From Acheta domesticus (lineage: Eukaryota; Arthropoda; Insecta; Orthoptera; Gryllidae): a stretch of DNA of 64,000 nucleotides. Below the pieces are notes generated by a model. The model was not told where the DNA came from. It did no database searches and was given only the letters and a program-made list of their open reading frames with translations. A program made the translations under genes and the position numbers. The stretch covers positions 33,422,213 to 33,486,212 of the forward strand of contig JAHLJT010004567.1 of NCBI GenBank assembly GCA_031308135.1. The letters are read 5' to 3'. Each line of letters starts with the position of its first letter. Position 1 is the first letter of the stretch. Of the stretch, positions 23,406-31,207 are shown piece by piece.

Positions 23406-23447
23406 CTGCGCACCACGCGCGCGCACGCGCCAATCAGGCGCACGCAC

Positions 23448-23451
<4 letters not shown>

Positions 23452-23495
<44 letters not shown>

Positions 23496-23905
23496 AAGAG
23501 AGAAGAGAAAGAGAGAAGAGAAAGAGAGAAGAGAAAGAGAGAAGAGAAAGAGAGAAGAGAAAGAGAGAAGAGAAAGAGAGAAGAGAAAGAGGAGAGAAGA
23601 GAGAAGAGAAAGAGAAGAGAAAGAGAAGAGAAAGAGATGAGAGAAGAGAAAGAGAGAAGAGAAAGAGAGAAGAGAAAGAGAGAAGAGAAAGAGAGAAGAG
23701 AAAGAGAGAAGAGAAAGAGAGAAGAGAAAGAGAGAAGAGAAAGAGAGAAGAGAGAAAGAGTGAGAAGAGAAAGAAAGAGTGAAGAGAGAAAGAAAAAAGA
23801 AAGAAAAAAGAGGGAAAGAGATAAAGAACGAAGGAAAGAAATGGAGAGAGGAGAGAAAAGCAGGAGAGAGAAAGAGAAAAAGGGAGAGAGAAGAAGTAGA
23901 GGGAT
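23452..23905. repeat. GA-rich purine tract with 13-bp sub-repeats
   Basis: Begins with a pure (GA)n run, then repeats close to aagagagaagaga (13 bp), then decays into mixed purines. About 450 bp with almost no pyrimidines on the + strand. It lies some 45 bp upstream of the CUB3 exon acceptor, where it reads as a polypyrimidine tract on the sense strand. Long open frames rich in Arg/Glu/Lys or Ser/Leu/Phe over it are artefacts. Confidence 0.95.
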
Positions 23906-24672
23906 TCGAAGAAGTAGGTTTCAGGCATGCAGATATATTCCAAAGCTTTGTTATAAACTTTTGTTTTATGACGTAACGTTGCAAATTCACTTACAGACTA
24001 TTCGCAAATCACGCGTAGTATGTGAGATATTTGGGAATAGTCAAATGTCACAGCTCGAAGGACAGAGGTCTATTTTGGATGCGTTATTGGTAGGTGCAAG
24101 TAATAAAAAAGCACAAAGTAATTACATATTATTTCACCAATAGATTCTGTTAAAAACTGTGCTTTATCCTGACAGTTAATTTGTAACATCTCCATTGGCT
24201 TTGTAGTACAGGCGACGCAACGAAATTAGTAGGAAAGCTATTAAGAATATACAACAGACGAAGGAAAAAAAACTGTACCTAAAAATGCATCCTTAGAAGC
24301 ATATTGCGCAAACCCAAACAATCACTTGAATTTCAAACAGACTTCTGTTTTAAGTAGGAGCCCAAAATTGAATATATTTAAAAGATATAGTAAATAATTT
24401 AGAAATTAAAATGTAAATATTTATGTTTTTTAAATTACAGCTATTACCATTTTAACTTTGTATATAAAATATGAACAAATTAATTTTTGACGTTTGTTTT
24501 GAACACAAATCGATTCTTTCAGTAACTAGGCGAAGTAGAAAAATCAGTTTACTTCACTATTTTATTTTTAATTTTATAGTTATACGAATGTTTCGAAATG
24601 AATCTGTGGGTCTCAGTTATTGAATGAGGGAATTGTTCTACTGAATTACGTCAGATGTCTTACTTGACTTAC

Positions 24673-24800
24673 TCATTACACTTGGCTCCGTGTGTCGCGC
24701 GCTCAAGTCAGGGGGCGGTTCTGGCGTCGTGACTTTCTCCGTGAACTCCAACGTCGCTAAAAATCCATTGTAGTCGTACGGTGGAACTGGGTTTCCTGAG
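24673..24800 (-). CDS. CUB2 exon 3 (end of CUB2 and linker)
   Basis: The acceptor is aattttcag and the donor is AATGA|GTAAGT, a full consensus. It reads SGNPVPPYDYNGFLATLEFT, the end of CUB2 (YNGF..TLEF is the usual last strand), then a linker rich in Pro, Thr and Ser (EKVTTPEPPPDLSARHTEPS). The frame runs on for 11 more residues past the donor to a TAG, so intron retention would give a short protein ending after CUB2. I chose the donor because the phase matches the next exon exactly. Confidence 0.87.
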
Positions 24801-24932
24801 CTGAAAATTAATGAACTTGTAAATATTTTAGCATTAATAATGTGCATTTTAATTAACCTTTTCATACAATATCATAACAGTTTGTATATAAAATATTCAC
24901 GAATGTCACATAACATAAAATTTGAATGTTAC

Positions 24933-25061
24933 CTGAACTCCATGAGTAGTTTGGGTCCAGAATATGTGAAACGAGCTTTGCGGTTTGCACATACAGTGTT
25001 CAAAAGGGGGCTAGACGGAGTAGATCCTTGATATATTGCAACATAATCAGTGCTACAATGG
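24933..25061 (-). CDS. CUB2 exon 2
   Basis: The acceptor is tctttcag and the donor is GTTCAG|GTAACA. It reads HCSTDYVAIYQGSTPSSPLL, then NTVCANRKARFTYSGPKLLM. DYVAIYQG is the typical CUB D-Y-hydrophobic-x-Y-x-G motif, and VC with the later strand closes the second disulfide. Only 14 of 42 codons end in G or C, against 37 of 38 in the CUB3 exon 21794-21910. The 202-bp intron before it and the 132-bp intron after it are the shortest in the gene. Confidence 0.92.
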
Positions 25062-25263
25062 CTGAAAGAAGAAAGAAAAGGCAATGATATTGTTTCATAC
25101 ATAAAGTTTGTCCCTACTTTAAAAAACAGAATTACATTATTATATGGAAATAATAAGTTTCTTTATTTTGATTAATTTTAAACAGGTCTTTGTAGACTTT
25201 GCACAATAGCACTTCGAAGTAGGCGATAAATTCAAATGATTAATGAAAACGTTTGTATCTCAC

Positions 25264-25438
25264 TTGTATGGCAGGAGTAAGGCAGTAAACGTGATGTGCA
25301 CTAATGTCTGGATGGAACTAGTAGTGATATGATATTTGCAGAGTTTGTTTGGTGGATAAAGCCCCGGATAGCCAGGACTCGCAATTACACAAGAACCAGG
25401 TTCTTTGCACAGGAAGTCTTGATACAGCCAGTCGCATT
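25264..25438 (-). CDS. CUB2 exon 1
   Basis: The acceptor is tgtttcag and the donor is TACAA|GTGAGA. It reads [20 protein letters not shown], then [20 protein letters not shown] and [17 protein letters not shown]. This is a textbook CUB start: [11 protein letters not shown] followed by Cys and the hydrophobic TALLLP strand. The last codon is split and becomes Asn with the next exon, giving the NHC motif. Codon use is AT-rich, unlike the CUB1 exons. Confidence 0.92.
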
Positions 25439-28403
25439 CTGAAACAATTTGTTGAAAATGAATATATTAACGTAATTCTGGAACACATTATTGAAATGTT
25501 TATATTTTTACACTTATATTTTTGAAACAATATTTTTAATTTCACTTTATTTTGAAAGTGAAAGTGAAACGGACTGCATTAAATTAAATGCGGGGATGAC
25601 TAAGAAGATTGAAAAGTGAAGGTCAAAGTACGCGTTTTTGATACGAACATAAAAGTTGAGCAAAAGTGGAGATTCATCACAAAATCCTCTAAAATTCTTG
25701 TACCCATTCTGATTATCATATAGAAATATTCCCCAGTTCTCCCTCTTCCCTCCTTCTCATAATAAGAAAGTGATCGAGCCGCGATCATTCCTGATACGTG
25801 GCGGGCCGCTGAAGAAGTCCTCGCATGGCAGCATGCCGACTGGGATGTCGGGCAACAGAATTTGTGAGTCTCGAATGTGGTCGGTAAAACATTTGGACGG
25901 AACACAACCACAACATATAATAATTGAAGTTATTCGAAGTTGAGCTCATTTGCTCACGTTTGCTCATTTAGAAAAAAGGAAAACATGAGATATGATGTGT
26001 TTGTAGATTTTGGATGGAAGGAATTTTTAAGTCGGCAAAGACAAGAGATATTTCTTATAAACCAAGGTACTTTTGATGCTATTCTTTGGTCCCACCTTTG
26101 ACACACTAAACCTATTGACTGTCGAGAGTGCCGCGAATTCTTGCTTGGTCCCCACACTGCAGTCCTAAAATCAGCAGTATTGTGCACCTATGAGGATTCA
26201 GTGCTAAAATGTAATCACCCCCATTCTCTAGGAGACCCTGATCATGACTGAGGAGTATTGAATTAGATGATAAAGTACGAGCTAACTCAATTATAGGACT
26301 CGAAATGCAGATTCTAGCAAATCATTGATTTATTTGGAACAACAGCAGGAAGACTGAGAACAACTATATAAAAAAATATTGTAAACACTGTAAAAACGTT
26401 TTTTGTGTATGTGTTCTCAACGGATGTTGGAAACGTAGTTTCTTTGGTCAGGTTGAAGGTGTAAATCACAAAGAAAGTATTTTTTGCATTATTAAATGAG
26501 ATATTCAGAGACAATTAATTATTGTTTAGGCAAGTTCCATCTAGTATATTAATTTCTATGTGCATGATATGCTGCATAAACCTATCACTAGACAATAGTG
26601 CAATTGATATTGTATTAAATCGATGCCACAAAGCGAAATTAATGTACAAGAACGTTATAGCATCTGATACCTTTATCTTGTACCCTTTTCTCTTTCTCTC
26701 CACCCATTCCTTCTCTTACTTCCTGTCTAATGTTCTCGCGTACATTTAGTACGTTTCCTCTTACTGTAATATCGTTATTATTCCACCTGCTTTGGGATAT
26801 GGATCTATTACGTTCCAAAATACATGGAATGTTTTCTATACATTTAGTAATTTGAAGAATTATTTTTACAGCTGTTATTTGTAAAAATTTACAAAACCCA
26901 AAACGTTTTGAGCGAAAAAACAATTATTTCCCAGAAGCAGAACGACGGATTATATAAGCCTTTGTTCGATGAAATATAAAACCTGGATAAAAAGTCTAAA
27001 CGAGTTCGTATCCCAGCGTGTTTTAAATGTTTTATCAAATTGAAAGATAAACAGATAATGAAACGGATAAATCATACAAAGGAAGTTATTAACAAAGTAC
27101 GTTCTTGTTCTAAGGTTACTTTCTTTATGATTACGAAAACGTGTTTCACAAACACATATAAATCATTGAAACTGTAAAACTCTGATACTAAAGAACCGTA
27201 ATCTTTAAAATTATACTGGCGGCAATAAATTTAGGCAGCTAGAGGTAAATTGGACGTCCCTTCAATAGTCTATCTCGCCCAGTAGCGACCGACCAACTAA
27301 CGCGTGGTAGGAGAACATGAGGTCGTGGCCAAGGAGCATAATCATACGATTACCGGCCTAAATTTGTCTCCCTAATGCAAAGCTGACGGCCAAACCGACG
27401 GCTTTTTGATGGCTCTGCTGATGACGCGACATTTAGGAATTCAGTGCCTGACATTGTTCGACCAGTAAAGAAGCAACAAAGAAAGTTTGGTTTCGTAGAA
27501 TCATGTATTGTGAAATAACACTAGTCCAACTTGTGGGTCTTAGCAATTCTCCGAAAATCACAAATCACTGACATCAAATAAACATTATGTCTACTGTTAA
27601 CCTCTAGCTAACTGACAGCTAGGTCGATTTCAGCTGCAGTGTGGAGGAAAATTCTAGCGACTGCCTGCTCTAATCGCTAGATATCCTAGGTTTCTCCGTT
27701 CAACACTTGGCGAATGTCGGAACAGTACTTGTACAAAAGCCCACGGACCACGCGCGGACATTCCTTCCCATTCGTTGTCCTATCCTCGCCCCTGACTTAC
27801 ACTGCTCTTTCATGCACTACACTACCACACTTGTTGGGAGACCAATCGAGAGCTTAGAGCTTGTCTCGGCAGGGGCGGTGGTCCGTTGTTGGAAGTTATC
27901 TGGTTGGGGTAAACACCATGACCCAACGTGAAGGTCGACCCCGGATATCGCCATCCAGCAGGGGAAGATAAACGTTGCCTCCCGAGGGGAAAAAAAACAT
28001 GCTCTGCACTCGCGGTATTTCGCTTTGTTCTCGGTTGTGCAACTAGGATTCGCATAAGGCGACCTTAGCAAATGACGCATTCGAAAACACAAAATAATCA
28101 GTCTGTTGTTGACCCTTCAACTCGCAGCCTACGTCTGATACACTTCAAATCCAAATGCGAGCGAAGGGAAATGGGGCGTGACACGCCAACACAGTGACCA
28201 CAGATACCCAGCTCAGAGGACACTCGCGTCTTCACGTCTCGGAATGGAGATCCGCCCCAGAAACGAAATTCGCATGGACGTCAATGCACAGAAACCCAAG
28301 AATCGAGGTGTAAGGAACGTGACGTCTCCAGACGACATTCCTTTCTGAAGACTTAAGTGCTGAAACCGCTCGCGTTGTGGACCTTTGAAAGCAGAGGGCG
28401 TAC
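25439..28403 (-). other. Intron between CUB1 and CUB2 (2.97 kb)
   Basis: Contains a family 1 SINE copy (27600-28000) and a fragment resembling the arm of the 28543 MITE (about 28008-28063). The rest is AT-rich with nothing recognised. Confidence 0.6.
27600..28000 (+). mobile_element. tRNA-derived SINE, family 1, copy 2 (5'-truncated)
   Basis: Matches the copy at 42316-42800 in order: tctagcgactg, ggcgaatgtcgg, cattccttcccattcgttg, cttgttgggagacc, ggttggggtaa and atccagcaggggaagat, ending in an A-rich tail (ggggaaaaaaaaca). The tRNA head is missing. Confidence 0.75.
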
Positions 28404-28519
28404 CCGTGTGGTCGACGCGTCGCCCCCCGCGCGCCTGGAAGCCGACGGCGCCGGCGCCGCTGCTGGGGGTGAAGCTGTAGTAGGCCAGGAACTGCGAGCG
28501 CAGCGTGCTCTCGCCGATC
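28404..28519 (-). CDS. CUB1 exon 3 (end of CUB1 and linker to CUB2)
   Basis: The acceptor is gcgttgcag and the donor is CACACGG|GTACGC. It reads IGESTLRSQFLAYYSFTP and then GAGAVGFQARGGRRVDHT, the closing strands of CUB1 (F.I/L.Y.F pattern). It ends one base into a codon that the next exon completes as Glu before the first Cys of CUB2. A palindromic MITE begins only about 20 bp upstream of the acceptor, so the branch point probably lies in transposon sequence. GC-rich codons. Confidence 0.83.
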
Positions 28520-28542
28520 CTGCAACGCAAGCGCACACAATT

Positions 28543-28786
28543 ATACACTTCGGTTTTTCTTTCTTGGCGCTTGGGGGGGGGGGGTGTCATCAAAATGGAA
28601 TATCTCACGGTATTTCGCGTCGTTCTCGGTGGCACCGCTAGGATTCGCATGATCGCGACTGCATCGAGCAGTGCGGGCGATCATGCGACTCCTAGCTGCA
28701 CAACCGAGAACGACGCGAAATACCGTGAGATATTTCATTTTGATGACACCCCCACACGCGCCAAGAAAGAAAAACCGAAGTATACC
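28543..28786. mobile_element. Palindromic MITE next to a splice acceptor
   Basis: Nearly the whole element is one inverted repeat. The left arm starts tatacacttcggtttttctt and the right arm ends with its complement (aagaaaaaccgaagtata). Arms of about 115 bp meet around 28672. A poly-G run (28572-28584) in the left arm corresponds to a shorter C-rich segment in the right arm. A TA-type target site is possible. It lies about 20 bp upstream of the acceptor of exon 28404-28519. Confidence 0.88.
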
Positions 28787-29779
28787 ACCTTCAGCGCTAA
28801 TAATGCACATGTGAATGTCTCAGCCATGTAACAGCCATTCTGCACGTGCTTTGCACGTCATTTTGTACATGTATATATATTATTAGTTTTACTGAATATT
28901 TTTGTTTGATGTTTTTGAAAGGTGGGCCTCCATATACATTGTTTTGATAATATCGAGTACTTTTTTAGATTAACTTTTTCAGTACAATAATTTTTGTATT
29001 CATTTTCCTTTGAATACTATTCTTTATAATTTTTGGAATATATCTTCTTTTCTGTACTGTTTTTACCTTGAAGATGGGGGGTAAATATTTCTCCTTCGTC
29101 GCTATGTGAACTCATGTCTTTCTACCTGAAAATCTGAATAAACATTTTTGTCTTTTGTACAAATCTGTGTCCATATTCTTTTAATAACATGTGAATATGT
29201 ATGCACGTCTGAATGCACGTTTAAAGGAAAGACAGAATATGAACAAAAAGAAATATTGCGCATTACGTTCGACAGGAAACAACGCAAGGTATGTGAGTTT
29301 AAAGAATTTCTGTGAGTCATTCAAAGTATGTGTGCTATGAGGTTTTACTCCTCCGCGAAATGTTAAGAATCATTCGAGCCAAAATCGACTTTATTGCAAC
29401 ATTGTGTCTGCATTTAAAAGTGCTTTTATAATATCAAAATAACCCATCTTGAATATCGACTAATATGTAAGTATTTTTACAGGCTGCTTTGTTTGTATAA
29501 CAAAACAATGTTCCTTGAAAATTTTATTATGTAATTTAATTATGTATGTAAGTAGTGTTTGTAAATATTGCCTGTGAACATCTTCACCTGCCATAAATCC
29601 CTTAAATGGTGAGACCTACTGCATCAAAGTTGATGGTAACAATCACTAATTTCTATGAGTATCTGTACGTCAAAAACGCACACCAGTGCGGGTATAACAT
29701 TTTATGCAAGTGAGGAAGTCAGATGGACACAAATTAATGCTGAGAGAAATTAATGCGGGGGATGAGAGCGAGTACTTAC
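28787..29779 (-). other. Remainder of the intron between CUB1 exons 2 and 3
   Basis: AT-rich sequence without a recognised repeat or exon. Confidence 0.5.
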
Positions 29780-29923
29780 TGGAAGATGAGGGAAGCAGGC
29801 CCGCGGTCCGCAAACAGAACGACAGGCGGGGCATAGCGCTCATTACTGCCGCAGATCTGCACGTCCCCCGCGCGGGGCGTGGGCTCCTGGCCGTCCACCA
29901 GCTGCAGGAAGCCGCCCTCGCAG
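29780..29923 (-). CDS. CUB1 exon 2
   Basis: The acceptor is ggttgcag and the donor is TTCCA|GTAAGT. In phase with the previous exon it reads CEGGFLQLVDGQEP, then VQICGSNERYAPPVVLF and GPASLIF. This is the classic second half of a CUB domain: Cys, a ligand-loop Asp, the second Cys before GSNER, and a beta-strand ending in LIF. The pyrimidine-poor acceptor is formed by the first unit of a 37-39-bp minisatellite that fills the upstream intron. GC-rich third positions. Confidence 0.87.
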
Positions 29924-29925
29924 CT

Positions 29926-30572
29926 GCAACCACACCGCACCCCACACCATGAGACAGCTCACGGCACCACACCGCACCCCATACCATGAGACAGATCACG
30001 GCAACCACACCGCACTCCACACCATGAGATAGCTCACGGCAACCAAACCATACACCCATACCATGAGATAGCTCACGGCATCACACCGCACTCCCATATC
30101 ATGAGACAGCTCACGGCAACCACACCGCACCCCAATACCATGAGGCAGATCACGGCAACCACACCACACCTCCACACCATGAGATAGCTCACGGCAAACA
30201 CACCGCACCCCACACCATGAGACAGCTCACGGCAAGCACACCGCACCACCGCACCATGAGACAGCTCACGACAACCACACCGCACCCCACACCATGAGAT
30301 AGCTGACGGCAACCACACCACACACCATGAGACAGCTCACGGCAACCATACCACACCTCCCATACCATGAGACAACTCACGGCAACGACACCGCACCCCC
30401 ATACCATGAGACAGCTCACGGCAACCATACCACACCCCCACACCATGAGACAGCTCACGGCAATTATACCACACCCCCATACCATGAAACAGCTCACGGC
30501 AACCATACCACACCCCCATACCATGAGACAGCTAACGGAAACTACACCGCATCCCCATATCATGAGATAGCT
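29926..30572. repeat. Minisatellite, 37-39-bp unit, about 17 copies
   Basis: The unit contains catgagacagctcacggcaa followed by a CA-rich stretch. Successive catgag positions are 29948, 29985, 30023, 30062 and 30100. The first unit runs directly into the splice acceptor of exon 29780-29923. It is wholly inside the 1.1-kb intron between CUB1 exons 1 and 2. Short open frames over it are not genes. Confidence 0.95.
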
Positions 30573-30715
30573 GTGGCCTTGCAGTATCTCTGATCGGGAA
30601 TACAAGGATTCGAGACTTGACGCGGGCTGATTTTCGACACAAGCTACATATGTGAATCCAGTTCAACCACTGGAGGAGAACTATAGCGATCGATCGCTCT
30701 GATCCGTAATTAAAG

Positions 30716-31146
30716 CCGTTGAAGCGGCCGGCGCTCACCAGGTGGTAGACCTGCACCTCCACCCGCTGGCCGACGTCCGGCTGCAGCAGAAACCAGCAGA
30801 AGGCGGGGCCCTCCAGCGACGGGGACTTATCTCCCTCACCCAACCATAAGCCCCATCCCCGCTCACCTGGTGCCGTTGAAGCGGCCGGCGCTCACCAAGC
30901 GGTAGACCTGCACCTCCACGCGCTGGCCGACGTCCGGCTGCAGCAGGAACCAGCAGAAGGCGGGGCCCTCCAGCGACGGGGACTTATCTCCCTCACCCAA
31001 CCATAAGCCCCATCCCCGCTCACCTGGTGCCGTTGAAGCGGCCGGCGCTCACCAGGCGGTAGACCTGCACCTCCACGCGCTGGCCGACGTCCGGCTGCAG
31101 CAGGAACCAGCAGAAGGCGGGGCCTTCCAGCGACGGGGACTTGATC
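30716..31146 (-). repeat. Three tandem copies of part of CUB1 exon 1, 157-bp period
   Basis: gaagcggccggcgctcacca occurs at 30721 and 30878, and again in the real exon, with 157-bp spacing. The two downstream copies contain the last 37 or so codons of the exon plus about 40 bp of its intron start, but lack its first 25 codons. The middle copy keeps the donor (CACCAG|GTGAGC) and the lowest copy has lost it. A copy-to-copy linker reads gggtgagggagataag on the sense strand. Confidence 0.92.
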
Positions 31147-31207
31147 TGCCCAAACGTCTTCCCCGAGCGTGAAGCCAGGAAGCGAGAGTCCAGCGTCACG
31201 TTGCACA
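31024..31207 (-). CDS. CUB1 exon 1 (first recognised exon)
   Basis: The acceptor reads catag before 31207 and the donor is CACCAG|GTGAGC after 31024. The exon starts with two bases of a split codon and then reads [20 protein letters not shown] and, later, [20 protein letters not shown], which is the first half of a CUB domain with its opening cysteine pair and the W/L strand pattern. There is an N-glycosylation sequon at NVT and another at NGT next to the donor. It ends two bases into a codon, completed as Ser by the next exon. Codon use is strongly GC-rich. The 3' two-thirds of the exon is repeated twice more immediately downstream with a 157-bp period. The upstream exon completing the split codon (xTG) was not found. 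Confidence 0.85.

Larger units (their letters stand above)
8465..31207 (-). other. Gene span: multi-CUB-domain extracellular protein, SOL-1-like candidate (15 coding exons, 5' end missing)
   Basis: The reconstructed gene reads from 31207 down to 8465 and encodes about 756 residues. CUB1 is residues 1-140, CUB2 149-270, CUB3 312-438, CUB4 452-590 and CUB5 597-720, followed by a short tail with a hydrophobic stretch (TISWYALLLMPLW) before the stop. CUB domains are beta-sandwich extracellular modules that bind proteins. Seen directly: CUB2 carries [11 protein letters not shown] and NHCSTDYVAIYQG, and several N-glycosylation sequons are present (NVT, NGT, NST, NQS, NIS, NLT). Splice phases agree at all 14 junctions. 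Known family: insect and nematode SOL-1 proteins are multi-CUB surface proteins, and C. elegans SOL-1 modulates the glutamate receptor GLR-1. Inference: this is a SOL-1-like gene acting at the neuronal surface. It could instead be another insect multi-CUB protein. The signal peptide exon was not found. One exon (23208-23405) carries a one-base frameshift. Confidence 0.8.

Noticed and set aside
23129..24143. Arg/Glu/Lys-rich frames of 217 and 307 codons, and Ser/Leu/Phe-rich frames on the other strand
   Set aside because: Low-complexity translation of the GA tract. The only coding part is the CUB3 exon on the minus strand.
29926..30605. CRISPR-like regularly spaced repeats
   Set aside because: Repeats are contiguous 37-39-bp units without unique spacers, in a eukaryotic intron. 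It is a minisatellite.
30716..31020. The two downstream copies of CUB1 exon 1 as mutually exclusive exons
   Set aside because: They lack the first 25 codons of the exon, the spacer is too short for an intron, the 157-bp period shifts the frame, and the lowest copy has lost its donor.
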